From: an uncultured Rhizobiaceae group bacterium | GTDB lineage: Bacteria > Pseudomonadota > Alphaproteobacteria > Rhizobiales > Rhizobiaceae | DNA length: 64,000 bases | NCBI GenBank assembly: GCA_937930845.1 | Contig: CALHBJ010000007.1 | Location: forward strand, 186,001-250,000 | Direction: 5' to 3' | Part shown: piece after piece, positions 40,068 to 51,149 of the stretch | How positions within the stretch are numbered: position 1 is the stretch's first letter | How the letters are laid out: the number at the start of each line of letters is the position of its first letter | Translations under genes and position numbers: made by a program | Notes under the pieces: model-generated | What the model saw: the letters and a program-made list of their open reading frames with translations, nothing else | The model's database searches: none | What the model was told of the DNA's origin: nothing

Positions 40068-41054
40068 ATGACACGTGAGCCCAGCCCTTCCCGACCGTCT
40101 GAAACCGACGCGCCGGCCTTCCAGCTTCCCGAATTCGGTTTGAAGCATCTTTTGGGTATTGAAGGGCTGACACCACGGGAAATCGATCACCTGCTTGACC
40201 GCGCCGAAACCATGGTTGCGATTTCCCGCGCGGTTGAAAAAAAGCGCCACACGCTTTCTGGCAGAACCCTGATCAATCTGTTTTTTGAAAATTCAACCCG
40301 CACACAATCGTCCTTTGAGATTGCTGGCAAACGCCTTGGCATGGATGTGGTCAACATGGCGGTTGCCCAATCCTCGGTGAAAAAGGGCGAAACCCTGCTT
40401 GATACCGCACTGACCCTGAACGCCATGCAGCCGGACCTGCTGGTGGTGCGCCATTCCGCCGCCGGTGCGGCCGCCCTTTTGGCGCAACAGGTTGATTGTT
40501 CAGTGATAAATGCCGGTGACGGAGCACACGAACACCCCACCCAGGCATTGCTCGATGCCCTGACCATTCGCCGCCAGTTCGGGCGTATCGAAGGTCTGAC
40601 CGTGGCCATCTGTGGTGATATTGCCCATTCGCGCGTGGCCCGGTCGAACATTCACCTGTTGAACGCCATGGGCGCTAGGGTGCGTGTCATCGCCCCCTCC
40701 ACTCTTTTGCCATCGGGCATTGAACACCTTGGTGTGGAGGCTTTCCGTTCCATGGAAAAAGGCCTTCCCGGCTGCGATGTGGTGATGATGCTGCGGCTAC
40801 AGGTTGAGCGTATGGAAGGGGCATTCGTGCCGTCTTTGCGTGAATATTACCGCTTCTACGGGCTCAATGCCAAACGCATGAAGCTGGCCAAGAAAGATGC
40901 AATTGTCATGCATCCCGCACCGATGAATCGCGGAGTGGAAATTGCCTCCTCCATTGCCGATGGCGTTCAAAGCGTAATTTTTGAACAGGTGGAAATGGGC
41001 GTGGCCGTGCGCATGGCCGTGATGGAAGCCCTACAGGAAGGGGCTGGCGCATGA
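40068..41054 (+). CDS. pyrB: Aspartate carbamoyltransferase catalytic subunit
   Basis: 328 residues; makes carbamoyl-aspartate in pyrimidine synthesis. The carbamoyl-phosphate site reads [20 protein letters not shown], with [40 protein letters not shown] and [13 protein letters not shown], all family hallmarks. ATG 40068 ([10 protein letters not shown]) is chosen; the frame extends 38 codons upstream without conserved residues. Its end overlaps pyrC-like by 4 nt (ATGA), so the pair is translationally coupled. Confidence 0.95.
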   Translation: MTREPSPSRPSETDAPAFQLPEFGLKHLLGIEGLTPREIDHLLDRAETMVAISRAVEKKRHTLSGRTLINLFFENSTRTQSSFEIAGKRLGMDVVNMAVAQSSVKKGETLLDTALTLNAMQPDLLVVRHSAAGAAALLAQQVDCSVINAGDGAHEHPTQALLDALTIRRQFGRIEGLTVAICGDIAHSRVARSNIHLLNAMGARVRVIAPSTLLPSGIEHLGVEAFRSMEKGLPGCDVVMMLRLQVERMEGAFVPSLREYYRFYGLNAKRMKLAKKDAIVMHPAPMNRGVEIASSIADGVQSVIFEQVEMGVAVRMAVMEALQEGAGA

Positions 41055-42367
41055 ATGATCCCAAGCCGCCCCTGCGGCGTAAACCGCCCGGTCAACGCCT
41101 GTTCGTCAACGCGCGCATCATTGACCCCTCGCAGGACATCGACACCACCGGAGATATTTTTGTTGAACGCGGCAAGATCACCCGGATCGGAACCGACCTG
41201 CCCCGCGAAGGCTTGAAAAAAAGCGCAAAAATAATCGATTGCGGCGGTGCCGTTCTCGCACCGGGCCTTGTGGACATGCGTGTTTTCATCGGTGAACCCG
41301 GTTCTGAGCACCGTGAAACAATCAAATCAGCCGGGCGCGCTGCCGCAGCAGGCGGCGTCACAACCATGGTGATGATGCCCGATACCAACCCGGTTATTGA
41401 TGATGTGGCCCTGGTGGAATTCGTGCGCCAGACGGCCATTGAAAAATCCCGTGTGCGCATTGTGCCAACCGCTGCCGTATCACGCGGGCTGGATGGTACA
41501 CAAATGACCGAAATCGGCCTGTTGAGCGAAGCGGGAGCGATTGCTTTCACCGATGGCCGCAAAACCATTCAAAGCGCCCAGATGTTGCGCCGCGCCCTCA
41601 CCTATGCCCGTGACTTCGACGGGTTGATCATGGCTGCCACACAGGAAGCATCGCTTGCTGGCGGTGTCATGAATGCGGGCACCAATGCCACAAGAATGGG
41701 CCTGCCGGGCATTCCCCGTGAAGCCGAAATCATCCCGCTGGAACGTGACATGCGTCTCGTGGCCATGACAAAGGGCCGCTATCACGCTTCGACCATTTCC
41801 ACATCGGATTCGGTTGACGTTATTGCCAAGGCCAAGGGTGCCGGGCTGGATGTGTCCGCCGGTGTGGCCATTGCCAATCTTGCACTCAACGAAAATGACA
41901 TTGGGGATTACCGCACATTCTTTCGGGTATCGCCTCCCCTGCGGTCCGAAGAAGATCGTCAGGCAATGATCGAAGGGATCCGCAATGGCACCATTGATGC
42001 CATTGTCTCCAATCACGATCCCCAGGATGTGGATACCAAACGCCTGCCCTTCGCCGAAGCGGCTGACGGGGCGGTTGGTCTGGAAACCCTGCTGGCGGCA
42101 GCGCTTCGTCTGGTTCACACAGACGGCATCCCGCTGATGCGCGTTCTGGAATGCCTGTCCACCGCCCCGGCGCGGCGTCTTGGGCTCAATGCGGGTACGC
42201 TGAAAATCGGGGCTCCGGCAGATTTTGTCATTTTCGACCCTGACCACCCGTGGGTATTGAGGGAAGATATGCTGCGGTCCCGTTCGAAAAACTCGATGTT
42301 TGAGAATTCACGTTTTCAGGGACGTGTCTTGAAAACTATTGTGGGAGGCCGCACAGTTTTCTCCTAA
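41051..42367 (+). CDS. pyrC: Dihydroorotase-like protein lacking catalytic metal ligands
   Basis: 438 residues with the full amidohydrolase fold, coupled to pyrB by an ATGA overlap. The metal-binding D-x-H-x-H of active dihydroorotases is replaced: [16 protein letters not shown] has Arg and Phe where the two His should be, and Gly for the substrate Arg. The later catalytic Asp site reads SNHDPQD instead of TDHAPH, and the usual HCED reads AATQEA. It should therefore not hydrolyse dihydroorotate. In Pseudomonas a similar inactive PyrC' is needed for assembly of the PyrB dodecamer, the most likely role here. The active dihydroorotase should be encoded elsewhere. Confidence 0.85.
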   Translation: MNDPKPPLRRKPPGQRLFVNARIIDPSQDIDTTGDIFVERGKITRIGTDLPREGLKKSAKIIDCGGAVLAPGLVDMRVFIGEPGSEHRETIKSAGRAAAAGGVTTMVMMPDTNPVIDDVALVEFVRQTAIEKSRVRIVPTAAVSRGLDGTQMTEIGLLSEAGAIAFTDGRKTIQSAQMLRRALTYARDFDGLIMAATQEASLAGGVMNAGTNATRMGLPGIPREAEIIPLERDMRLVAMTKGRYHASTISTSDSVDVIAKAKGAGLDVSAGVAIANLALNENDIGDYRTFFRVSPPLRSEEDRQAMIEGIRNGTIDAIVSNHDPQDVDTKRLPFAEAADGAVGLETLLAAALRLVHTDGIPLMRVLECLSTAPARRLGLNAGTLKIGAPADFVIFDPDHPWVLREDMLRSRSKNSMFENSRFQGRVLKTIVGGRTVFS

Positions 42368-42453
42368 CGCCTATCGCGCAATAATTATTCTCGTAAGATG
42401 CAGGGCATCCGGGATGGACTGAACCAGGTCCAACAACCGTTTCTGGGGGAAAC

Positions 42454-43062
42454 ATGGAATTTGGCTCAATGGGTTATCTGTTCCCGTTTGCACTGATTGG
42501 ATACCTGTTCGGCTCCATTCCCTTTGGACTGCTTATCACGAAAATGGCTGGCGCTGGAGACATTCGCGCCATTGGTTCCGGCAATATCGGCGCTACGAAT
42601 GTGTTGCGTACAGGCCGCAAGGGACTGGCCGCCGCAACCTTATTGGCGGACGCCTTAAAAGGTGCCGTTCCGGTTTGGATTGCGCTGTTCGTATTTGGCA
42701 TAACGGGCCTGCCTTTGCTGTTCATCGCCGGGGGCGCTTTCCTGGGGCATCTCTATCCCGTCTGGCTGCGGTTTAAGGGCGGCAAGGGCGTGGCAACCTA
42801 TGTGGGCCTGTTGCTTGCCCTGTCACCAACCGGATTTATTGCGTTTGCCATCAGTTGGTTACTAACCGCCCTTGTCAGCCGCTTCTCTTCACTGGCCGCG
42901 CTGGTTGCAACATTGGTCGCACCCGTCGCGATCTGGTTTGGCGCAGCAACGCCAATTGCACTGCTTTTTGCATTGATGAGCGTGATGTGTTGGTGGAAAC
43001 ACCGCGAAAACATCTCCCGCCTTGCATCCGGCACCGAGGGTAAGATCGGAGGGAAAGGGTGA
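42454..43062 (+). CDS. plsY: Acyl-phosphate:glycerol-3-phosphate acyltransferase
   Basis: 202 residues, an inner-membrane enzyme that makes lysophosphatidic acid, the first step of phospholipid synthesis. Conserved sites are [29 protein letters not shown] and [21 protein letters not shown], between five or so membrane helices. The gene starts at ATG 42454 and overlaps dprA by 4 nt (GTGA). Confidence 0.95.
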   Translation: MEFGSMGYLFPFALIGYLFGSIPFGLLITKMAGAGDIRAIGSGNIGATNVLRTGRKGLAAATLLADALKGAVPVWIALFVFGITGLPLLFIAGGAFLGHLYPVWLRFKGGKGVATYVGLLLALSPTGFIAFAISWLLTALVSRFSSLAALVATLVAPVAIWFGAATPIALLFALMSVMCWWKHRENISRLASGTEGKIGGKG

Positions 43063-44216
43063 GCAACTCCCCATCAGCCGATCAATTGGCCCCAAGTCCT
43101 GGCATCACACTCAGTGATGACCAAAGGCTTGCCTGGTTGAGATTGGTGCGCAGTGAAAATGTAGGGCCGCAGACATTTCGCGATCTGATCAATCATTTTG
43201 GCACGGCAGCGACAGCGCTGGAGGCCCTGCCCGACCTTGCAGCAAAAGGGCGGTCCGGCAAGAAAATACAGATAGCCACAATTTCCGATACCGAGCGCGA
43301 ATTGGCCGAACTCGACCAATTGGGCGGCAAAATCATTTGCGTGGGTGAACGCGATTACCCCACCGCATTGCGCGCCATAGAGGCGGCCCCGCCCGTGCTT
43401 TCCGTAATCGGCAATACAGAAATCCTGTCGAAAAGCGTGGTAGCCTTTGTCGGGTCACGCAATGCATCCCTGTCAGGCATCAAGCTCACCCGCCAATTGG
43501 CGTCACAAACCGGACAGGCGGATTATGTCATCGCATCGGGCCTTGCCCGCGGCATTGACGCAGCCGCCCATGAAGCGAGCCTTCAAACCGGCACAATCGC
43601 CGTATTCGCCGGGGGCGTCGATCACATTTATCCCCATCAAAATACACACTTGGCCCATGACATTGTGGCCAATGGCGGTGCGCTCGTGTCGGAAATGCCG
43701 CTGAAGTGGCAGCCCAGGGCACAGGATTTTCCACGCCGAAACCGCATCGTTGCAGGCCTGTCTTTGGGATTGGTCGTCGTGGAAGCCGCCCGGCGTTCCG
43801 GCTCGCTGATTTCCGCACGCCTTGCCAATGAGATGGGACGGCTGGTGTTTGCCGTGCCAGGCTCTCCCCTTGATCCCCGTTCAGAAGGTGCCAATCACCT
43901 CATCAAACAGGGGGCGCAACTCATCACGTCTGCCCAGGATATCACAAACGCCATTGCGCCACTGACACAGCAGAACAGTCAGGCCACTTACAGCCTCAAT
44001 GAAGATGAGTCGGTCCGGCCCCTGCCCTCAGCACCACCCGATGAAAGCGACCGCCAGCGCCTGTTAAGCGCGCTTGGCCCCACGCCCACCGATGTGGATG
44101 AATTAATTCGTTTCGCCAAAATCGAACCGGCAAAGATGCAACTTTTATTGCTTGAACTGTCCCTGGGCGGCCAATTGGAGAGACACCCGGGAAACCGGGT
44201 ATCCCTCCTGTTGTAA
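43059..44216 (+). CDS. dprA: DNA-processing protein A
   Basis: 385 residues. DprA loads RecA on incoming single strands during natural transformation. The Rossmann-like core shows [44 protein letters not shown], and [16 protein letters not shown]-terminal winged helix (about 310-385) is present. The start is GTG 43059, overlapping the plsY stop. With comEC at 53.6-56.1 kb it suggests at least part of a DNA-uptake pathway, though no type IV pilus genes are in the window. Confidence 0.93.
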   Translation: MSNSPSADQLAPSPGITLSDDQRLAWLRLVRSENVGPQTFRDLINHFGTAATALEALPDLAAKGRSGKKIQIATISDTERELAELDQLGGKIICVGERDYPTALRAIEAAPPVLSVIGNTEILSKSVVAFVGSRNASLSGIKLTRQLASQTGQADYVIASGLARGIDAAAHEASLQTGTIAVFAGGVDHIYPHQNTHLAHDIVANGGALVSEMPLKWQPRAQDFPRRNRIVAGLSLGLVVVEAARRSGSLISARLANEMGRLVFAVPGSPLDPRSEGANHLIKQGAQLITSAQDITNAIAPLTQQNSQATYSLNEDESVRPLPSAPPDESDRQRLLSALGPTPTDVDELIRFAKIEPAKMQLLLLELSLGGQLERHPGNRVSLLL

Positions 44217-44250
44217 CCAATAATACCTCAGCAAATCCGCTAAGGCTGGG

Positions 44251-44508
44251 CTATTTCAATGCACCGCTAAGATAGAGCGATGCAAGTTGCTCGGCATCGG
44301 GATGGGTGATCTTTTCCACCACCTGAGTGTGCACCCTCCCCGTAGAGGTTTTGCCAGATGCGATGTCGGACGCTTCAATCATGGCCATCTCAATGAGATA
44401 ACCGAGGAAATCTGCATCCATACCCTGGCTCATGCTGCGCAATTCGCTCAACATGGTTTCGATATAGCTCGCGGTCGCAGCACGCGAATTCGGCGACAAT
44501 GACGCCAT
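44251..44508 (-). CDS. Small conserved-type protein of unknown function
   Basis: 85 residues, soluble and mostly helical (ASYIETMLSELRSMSQGMDA, then LGYLIEMAMIEASDIAS). ATG 44508 has GGAG 8 nt upstream, and the length and composition look real. I recall small proteins of this kind between dprA and topA in other Rhizobiales, but I do not know a function. It is the only minus-strand gene in the pyrB-rpmG run. Confidence 0.65.
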   Translation of the reverse strand: MASLSPNSRAATASYIETMLSELRSMSQGMDADFLGYLIEMAMIEASDIASGKTSTGRVHTQVVEKITHPDAEQLASLYLSGALK

Positions 44509-44795
44509 ATATTTGATCTCCAGTCAGCGAAGCCCCCCACAATGGCTTCTGGATGACCGCCCTAAGGATCAAAACGTTCAATGGGCGATGAACGAGTCCA
44601 GATTTACACTAATAGTTGATGATTGCAATATGAATTTAATACACCCATGGGTTGTTTAATAAGGATGTGCTGGTGCCAGCCAAAGAAGGGAAATTCACAC
44701 AGCAGTGACAGAAATTATTGCCCAGGCATTTGCGTTTGCGAAATAAGCACCTTATGTCCTGCGCCCAGTCTGAAACACGTCAGCAGCTTCACTTC

Positions 44796-47408
44796 ATGAA
44801 ATTAGTTATCGTCGAATCGCCTGCCAAAGCGAAAACAATCAATAAGTATTTGGGCAAGGACTATAAGGTTCTGGCGTCCTACGGTCACGTGCGCGATTTG
44901 CCCGCCAAAGATGGTTCTGTGCTGCCAGACGATGATTTTTCCATGTCCTGGACGGTTGATGGCAAAGCCAAGCCACGCATGTCGGACATCACAAAAGCGG
45001 CCAAAGCCGCCGACCGTCTCATCCTGGCAACCGACCCTGACCGTGAGGGAGAAGCCATTTCCTGGCACGTATTGCAGGTGCTCAACGACAAGAAGGCACT
45101 TAAAGACAAACCTGTGGAACGGGTCGTGTTCAACGCGATCACCAAAAAATCTATCCTGGAAGCGATGGAAAACCCACGCGCCATCGACGAGCCGCTGGTC
45201 AATGCCTATCTGGCCCGCCGCGCCCTCGACTATCTTGTGGGGTTCACCTTGTCGCCCGTATTGTGGCGCAAATTGCCCGGTGCCCGTTCAGCAGGTCGCG
45301 TACAATCGGTAGCCCTGCGCCTGGTATGTGAGCGTGAAAACGAGATTGAACGGTTCAAACCCCAGGAATACTGGAACATTGTGGGCGCTTTCAAAAACGC
45401 CAGCGGTGCCGATTTCGACGCAAGGCTGACCAGTTTTGAAGGCGAGAAACTCCAGCGTCTGGACGTAAAGACCGAAGAACAGGCCGCCAACATCAAGCGC
45501 ATGTTGATGAAGTCTGACTTCAAGGTGCAATCTGTTGAAGCCAAACCGGTCACCCGCAATCCTTATGCGCCTTTCACCACTTCCACACTGCAACAGGACG
45601 CATCATCGAAGCTGGGCTTCTCCGCCTCACGCACCATGCAGGTGGCCCAGCGGCTCTATGAGGGCATCGATCTGGGCGGCGAGACGGTCGGTCTGATCAC
45701 CTATATGCGTACCGATGGTGTGCAGATTGCGCCTGAGGCCATTGATGAAGCCCGAAGCGCCATTAGTGAGAATTTTGGCGCGATCTACCTGCCGGAAAAG
45801 GCGCGGTTTTATTCCAGCAAAGCCAAGAACGCCCAGGAAGCGCATGAGGCGATCCGCCCCACATCGCTGAAACGTCTGCCCAAAGATGTTGCGGGCAAGC
45901 TCGACGACGACCAGCGCCGCCTCTACGATCTGATCTGGAAGCGCACTATTGCCAGCCAGATGGCCTCCGCCAAGATTGAGCGCACAGCCGCTGAACTGGA
46001 AGCACGCCACGACGGCCGTGTGGCCACCATGCGGGCCAACGGCTCTGTGATCAAATTCGATGGCTTTCTATCCGTCTATCAGGACACCAAGAAAGACGAC
46101 GATGAAGACAAGCGTCTGGTGCCGCTTACCGAAGGCGAGACTATTTCCCGTGAGCAAATTGATGCCACACAGCATTTCACCGAGCCGCCTGCCCGGTTCT
46201 CCGAGGCGTCTCTGATCCGCAAAATGGAAGAGTTGGGAATCGGTCGACCCTCCACCTATGCCTCAACTCTGGCCACACTTGCCGCCCGCGAATATGTGAC
46301 GATGGACAAGCGGCGTCTGATTCCCCAGGCCAAAGGTCGCTTGGTGACCTCATTTCTGGAGAGCTTCTTCAACCGCTATGTGGAATATGATTTCACCGCC
46401 GGGCTTGAGGAAAAGCTCGACCGCATTTCGGCCGGTGAACTGCAATGGAAAGACGTCTTGCGCGAGTTCTGGCAGGAATTTTCCGCCAATGTGGATGAAA
46501 CCAAAGATCTGCGTATCACCGAAGTTCTCGACACGCTGAACGAAGCCCTTGGCCCCCTCGCTTTCCCTGAAAAGGAAGATGGCGGCGATCCGCGCCTGTG
46601 CCCCACCTGCAATGAAGGTCAGCTGAGCCTGAAAGTCGGCAAGTTCGGCGCATTTATCGGCTGCTCCAATTACCCCGATTGCAAATTCACCCGCCAATTG
46701 GGAGCCGAAGGCCTGGAGCAATCGGAACAGATTGCCAATGATGGCCCCAAAGTGCTTGGCGTTGATCCTGATAGCAGCGAAGAAATCAAACTGCTGACGG
46801 GCCGGTTTGGCCCCTATGTCCAGCGCGGCGAAGGCAAGGAAGCCAAGAATGCCAGCATTCCCAAAAGCTGGGACGCGACGACTGTAGATTACGAGAAAGC
46901 CCTGCAATTGCTGGAATTGCCGCGCACCATCGGGATGCACCCTGAAAGCGGCAAAGAGATCATCGCCCGTTTCGCCCGTTATGGCCCGGTTTTGCAGCAC
47001 GATGGCAAATATGCCGGTCTGGAATCCGACGATGAAGTTTTCACCGTTGGCCTCAACCGCGCGGTCACCGTGCTGGCCGAAGCCAAGCCCAGCCGTGCGC
47101 GCGGTGCTGCAAGCTTAAAAGAGCTTGGTGAGCATCCTGAATTCGGTGGACTTGTATCGGTCAAAGACGGCCGCTTCGGCCCTTATGTGAACCACGGCAA
47201 AATCAACGCCACCATTCCAAAGGACAAAGACCCCCAATCGGTCACCATGGATGAAGCAGTGGCATTGATTGCAGCGCGCGCTGAAAAGACGGGTAAGAAA
47301 CCGGCAGCCAAGAAAAAGCCGGCTGCGAAAAAGAAGCCAGCAGCCAAGAAAAAGGCTGCGCCGAAGAAAAAAGCCCCCGCAAAGGCAAAGGCAGCCGCCA
47401 AGAGTTAA
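44796..47408 (+). CDS. topA: DNA topoisomerase I
   Basis: 870 residues; relaxes negative supercoils. The TOPRIM domain opens with MKLVIVESPAKAKTINKYLG and has LATDPDREGEAISWH. The active-site Tyr is in GLITYMRTDGVQI. One clear four-Cys zinc finger follows (CPTCNEGQLSL ... CSNYPDCKF), then three or four degenerate finger repeats without Cys (KLLTGRFGPYVQRGEG, SVKDGRFGPYVNHGK). The tail of ~45 residues is Lys/Ala/Pro-rich and binds DNA in related enzymes. ATG 44796 is taken as the start since the family begins at KLVIVESP; ATG 44754 is also in frame. Confidence 0.96.
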   Translation: MKLVIVESPAKAKTINKYLGKDYKVLASYGHVRDLPAKDGSVLPDDDFSMSWTVDGKAKPRMSDITKAAKAADRLILATDPDREGEAISWHVLQVLNDKKALKDKPVERVVFNAITKKSILEAMENPRAIDEPLVNAYLARRALDYLVGFTLSPVLWRKLPGARSAGRVQSVALRLVCERENEIERFKPQEYWNIVGAFKNASGADFDARLTSFEGEKLQRLDVKTEEQAANIKRMLMKSDFKVQSVEAKPVTRNPYAPFTTSTLQQDASSKLGFSASRTMQVAQRLYEGIDLGGETVGLITYMRTDGVQIAPEAIDEARSAISENFGAIYLPEKARFYSSKAKNAQEAHEAIRPTSLKRLPKDVAGKLDDDQRRLYDLIWKRTIASQMASAKIERTAAELEARHDGRVATMRANGSVIKFDGFLSVYQDTKKDDDEDKRLVPLTEGETISREQIDATQHFTEPPARFSEASLIRKMEELGIGRPSTYASTLATLAAREYVTMDKRRLIPQAKGRLVTSFLESFFNRYVEYDFTAGLEEKLDRISAGELQWKDVLREFWQEFSANVDETKDLRITEVLDTLNEALGPLAFPEKEDGGDPRLCPTCNEGQLSLKVGKFGAFIGCSNYPDCKFTRQLGAEGLEQSEQIANDGPKVLGVDPDSSEEIKLLTGRFGPYVQRGEGKEAKNASIPKSWDATTVDYEKALQLLELPRTIGMHPESGKEIIARFARYGPVLQHDGKYAGLESDDEVFTVGLNRAVTVLAEAKPSRARGAASLKELGEHPEFGGLVSVKDGRFGPYVNHGKINATIPKDKDPQSVTMDEAVALIAARAEKTGKKPAAKKKPAAKKKPAAKKKAAPKKKAPAKAKAAAKS

Positions 47409-47479
47409 ATTCTCTTGGGGTTGCGGGCGTTCTTGCGTAAGGGTTGAATGCATTAACTCGTTCACGATGAAAGCCGTAC

Positions 47480-49795
47480 TTGGCCAAAGCAAAACGTTCC
47501 GGCAACCCTGACAAGGGAAAACCCTCTCACCTGCCCAACAAAGAGGTGCTGCTGCGCTATCTGGAAGAAAATCCGGATATGAGCGGCAAGCGCGAAGTTG
47601 CGCGCGCATTTGGCCTTAAAGGTCAGCAGAAAATCGCACTCAAGGCCATGTTGAAAGAACTGGAGGGCGATGGGCTGATCAAAAAGCAGGGCAAGCGCTT
47701 CACCAAGCCCGGCACCCTGCCCAGCGTCACCGTTCTCGATGTTACTGCCCGCGACCGTGATGGGGGTCTGTTGGCAAAACCGGTTCAGTGGGACGAGGAG
47801 ACGGACGGGAAATACCCCGTGGTCTCCATCGTCAACCACCCCAGGTCAAAATCTCCCACCGCCGGTGTCGGCGACAGGGTGCTGGCCCGCATTACCATAC
47901 CGGCCAAGGGTTCTCCCCGTGGCAAGGTCATGAAAGTGCTCGACCGCAATCGCGGCACGGTGCTGGGCGTGTATCGCGCAAATGAAGTGGTGGAAAACGG
48001 CCTGGTCGGGCGCATCGAACCCACCGACCGCAAACAAAACGAATTGCTGGTACATGAAAAAAATGCCGCCGACGCCAAGCCCGGCGATCTGGTTGAGGTG
48101 GAGATTGTTGGCCGCAACACGCTTGGCCTCAAGCAAGGCAAGATTGCAAAAGTCATCGGTGATCTGAATTCCGAAAAAGCAATCTCGCTCATCGCGCTAC
48201 ACCAATATCACATTCCAACCGACTTCCCGCCTGAAGTGCTCAAGGCAGCCGATGCCGCTGGCGAAGCCGATAGTGTCAAACGTGAGGACTGGCGCGACCT
48301 GCCCCTGATCACCATCGACCCGGCAGATGCCAAAGACCACGACGATGCTGTCTATGCGATTGAAGACAGTGCCGAGAATAACCCCGGTGGGTACATCATC
48401 ACAGTCGCCATTGCTGATGTGTCCTGGTATGTGCGCCCTGGCACGGCGATGGACCGGGAAGCCCTGTTGCGTGGCAATTCGGTGTATTTTCCCGACCGTG
48501 TTGTACCCATGCTCCCGGAGCGCATTTCCAATGAATTATGCTCTTTGAAGGAAAACGTGGACCGCCCGGCGCTTGCTGCGCGCATGACATTTGCTGCAGA
48601 CGGTCGCAAACTGCGCCACACCTTCCACCGCATCATGATGCGCTCCCACGCGCGTCTGGCCTATCAGGAAGCTCAAGCCGCAATTGATGGACAGGAAGCC
48701 CCAAGGGCCGAACCCCTGTTGGAAAGCGTCCTGCGCCCCCTGTGGGCGGCCTATGAGGTGTTGAAACGGGGCCGCGACTACCGCCAACCCCTTGAACTCG
48801 ACATGCCGGAACGCAAAATCCTGTTGAATGAAACAGGCGGCGTCGATCAGGTCATCGTACCGCCGCGACTAGATGCCCATAAGCTCATCGAAGAGTTCAT
48901 GATCCAGGCCAATGTGGCAGCGGCGGAAACCCTGGAGAAGCGTAAGCAGCCGCTGATCTACCGCATTCACGACCAACCCTCCATGGCCAAGCTGGAGAGC
49001 CTGCGCGACTTCCTGCGCAGCATCAACATACCGCTGGCGAAGGGCAATATTCTCAAACCTTCCACCTTTAACGGCATTTTGGCGCAGGTGGTGGACACCG
49101 ATAACGCCGATCTGGTGAACCAGGTTGTTTTGCGCTCCCAGAGCCAGGCGGAATACAACCCGGACAATATTGGGCATTTTGGCCTGAATTTGAAGAAATA
49201 CGCGCATTTCACGTCCCCCATTCGCCGCTATGCCGACCTGATCGTGCACCGGGCGCTGGTGGGATCGCTCAATCTGGGCGAAGGCGGCATCACGCCGCCC
49301 GAAGAAGCCCGCCTTGACGTGATCGCCCAGGAGATATCCCAGGCCGAAAGGCGCGCCATGCTGGCAGAACGCCAGACCATTGACCGCCTGATTGCCAGCC
49401 ATATGGCAACAAAGATCGGTGCAACCTTCCAGGGCCGGATCAATGGCGTGACACGTGCCGGGCTGTTTGTAACCTTGCAGGAAACCGGCGCAGATGGATT
49501 CATTCCCATCTCTTTATTGGGCGATGACTATTTCCTATATAACGAAGTCAACCACTCGGTCGTGGGCGAACATTCGGGACAGATGTACCAGATGGGCGAC
49601 GCGGTGGAGGTAAAACTCGTCGAAGCAGCCCCCATGGCGGGTGCGTTGCGTTTTGAGATGATAAGCGATGGCCGTGCAGCCGAAGGGTTGCCGCGCAGCA
49701 AACGCAGCCGCCCCGGATCACCCACTGGCCGCCCGAAACGGCCACGGCGATCCAACCGGTTTGGAAAGCCAAAATTGGGCGCACGTAAGAAATAG
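47480..49795 (+). CDS. rnr: Ribonuclease R
   Basis: 771 residues, a 3'-5' exoribonuclease that degrades structured RNA. An N-terminal winged helix (KEVLLRYLEENPDMSGKREV) and cold-shock-like domains lead to the RNB domain with metal site DPADAKDHDDAVYAI and SNELCSLKENVDRPA, HFTSPIRRYADLIVHRAL, then an S1 domain (GATFQGRINGVTRAGLFV) and an Arg/Lys-rich tail. The start is TTG 47480. It lies 72 nt after topA and 10 nt before the DUF983 gene. Confidence 0.95.
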   Translation: MAKAKRSGNPDKGKPSHLPNKEVLLRYLEENPDMSGKREVARAFGLKGQQKIALKAMLKELEGDGLIKKQGKRFTKPGTLPSVTVLDVTARDRDGGLLAKPVQWDEETDGKYPVVSIVNHPRSKSPTAGVGDRVLARITIPAKGSPRGKVMKVLDRNRGTVLGVYRANEVVENGLVGRIEPTDRKQNELLVHEKNAADAKPGDLVEVEIVGRNTLGLKQGKIAKVIGDLNSEKAISLIALHQYHIPTDFPPEVLKAADAAGEADSVKREDWRDLPLITIDPADAKDHDDAVYAIEDSAENNPGGYIITVAIADVSWYVRPGTAMDREALLRGNSVYFPDRVVPMLPERISNELCSLKENVDRPALAARMTFAADGRKLRHTFHRIMMRSHARLAYQEAQAAIDGQEAPRAEPLLESVLRPLWAAYEVLKRGRDYRQPLELDMPERKILLNETGGVDQVIVPPRLDAHKLIEEFMIQANVAAAETLEKRKQPLIYRIHDQPSMAKLESLRDFLRSINIPLAKGNILKPSTFNGILAQVVDTDNADLVNQVVLRSQSQAEYNPDNIGHFGLNLKKYAHFTSPIRRYADLIVHRALVGSLNLGEGGITPPEEARLDVIAQEISQAERRAMLAERQTIDRLIASHMATKIGATFQGRINGVTRAGLFVTLQETGADGFIPISLLGDDYFLYNEVNHSVVGEHSGQMYQMGDAVEVKLVEAAPMAGALRFEMISDGRAAEGLPRSKRSRPGSPTGRPKRPRRSNRFGKPKLGARKK

Positions 49796-49804
49796 GAAAT
49801 ATAG

Positions 49805-50206
49805 ATGACTGTTGAAAATCACGCCCACACACCAGCAAAACGGCCCGTTTGGCCCGCAATTCTCACTGGTCTGAAATGCCGCTGCCCCAATTGTGGTGAA
49901 GGGCGTCTCTTCGACAAATGGCTTAAAGTCACACCACAATGCACTGTTTGTAATGAAGAGTTGCACCACGAACAGGCACAAGATTTTCCACCTTACATCA
50001 CCATCATGATTGTTGGCCACGTGGTGGTGACCCTGTTGATGGTTGTGGAAAGCAAGGTCGAATTGTCTTTAGCCGCCCATCTGGCCATCTGGATTCCCAT
50101 GGCCACAGTCATGACACTGGCAATCATGCAGCCCGTTAAAGGCGGTGTCGTGGGCCTGCAATGGGCATTGCGCATGTTTGGCTTTGGCGAATCCCGCAAG
50201 TCATGA
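49805..50206 (+). CDS. DUF983-family membrane protein
   Basis: 133 residues. A zinc-ribbon-like start (CRCPNCGEGRLF ... CTVCNEEL) is followed by two membrane segments (ITIMIVGHVVVTLLMVV and LAIWIPMATVMTLAIMQP), the DUF983 pattern. The function is unknown. It overlaps the NUDIX gene by 4 nt (ATGA) and follows rnr closely, so rnr-DUF983-NUDIX are likely one operon. Confidence 0.9.
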   Translation: MTVENHAHTPAKRPVWPAILTGLKCRCPNCGEGRLFDKWLKVTPQCTVCNEELHHEQAQDFPPYITIMIVGHVVVTLLMVVESKVELSLAAHLAIWIPMATVMTLAIMQPVKGGVVGLQWALRMFGFGESRKS

Positions 50207-50976
50207 CGGAGCGTTCGGGAATGAAGGCAGGCATGACCCGCGACGAGATTGACGAAGCCGCAGCCCGCGATGGCTCCAAGCGCAGCCCCAACATGCCCCC
50301 CCGCGATGCATCAACCCTGATCATTTTGGATGGTGAAGGGCCTGATGTGCGCATGTTGATGGGCCGCCGCCACGAGGGCCACAAATTCATGCCCGGCCTG
50401 TTCGTTTTCCCCGGCGGGCGCGTGGACAAGGGCGATGGCTCGATTGCCGCCTCTGACGAGCTTGATCCCATTGTGGAGCGCAAAATTGTCGACAATCTGC
50501 GCCAGCGCCCCACCCGTCGCCGCGCCCGCGCGCTGGCACTGGCCAGCATTCGTGAAACCTATGAGGAAGCGGGTGTCCTGTTGGGACAAAAAGACAATAA
50601 AGGGTTCAAGTCGAACCATCCCGACTGGCAGGCATTTGCAGAACTGGGCGTGCGCCCTTCGCTGAACCCATTGCGCCTGATCGCCCGCGCCATCACACCA
50701 CCGGGTCGCAACCGCCGATTCGATGCGTGGTTCTTCGCCACACGGGTCGATCATATCGCCCACAGGCTGCCCGAAGGCACAGGCCCCTCCGGTGAGTTAC
50801 AAGACCTGCACTGGCTCACCATTGCGGAAGCCAGGAAGCTGGAATTACCGGTTATCACGGTGACCGTGCTGGACGAGTTGCAAAAACGGTTGGAAACCGA
50901 CCCCGACCTGGCACCAAGCACCGATCTGCCATTCTTTCACCTGCGCGGGAAAACATTCGTGCGGGATATGATTTAG
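50203..50976 (+). CDS. NUDIX hydrolase, long-insert (NUDT19-like) type
   Basis: 257 residues. The Nudix box is split by an insert: FPGGRVDKGDG ... then ALALASIRETYEEAGVLLG carries the RE-x2-EE-x-G part. A long insert between the halves is typical of NUDT19-like acyl-CoA or nucleotide diphosphatases. ATG 50203 overlaps the DUF983 stop. C-terminal FFHLRGKTFVRDMI is not informative. The substrate is not clear. Confidence 0.85.
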   Translation: MTERSGMKAGMTRDEIDEAAARDGSKRSPNMPPRDASTLIILDGEGPDVRMLMGRRHEGHKFMPGLFVFPGGRVDKGDGSIAASDELDPIVERKIVDNLRQRPTRRRARALALASIRETYEEAGVLLGQKDNKGFKSNHPDWQAFAELGVRPSLNPLRLIARAITPPGRNRRFDAWFFATRVDHIAHRLPEGTGPSGELQDLHWLTIAEARKLELPVITVTVLDELQKRLETDPDLAPSTDLPFFHLRGKTFVRDMI

Positions 50977-51149
50977 GCATGGGCAATTAAGCACCACATG
51001 CATTTGGACCGTTGATTGTTGCAACAAAATCGGTTCATCGCCGCTCGCGCGCCCAGCGAGGCTTGACTTTTCCCCGCTTGCCTTTAGATCAGGCCTCAAC
51101 AGTGCCTTTGACCAGCTGGCGCTGACCGGATTTCTCAAGGAAAACGAAA

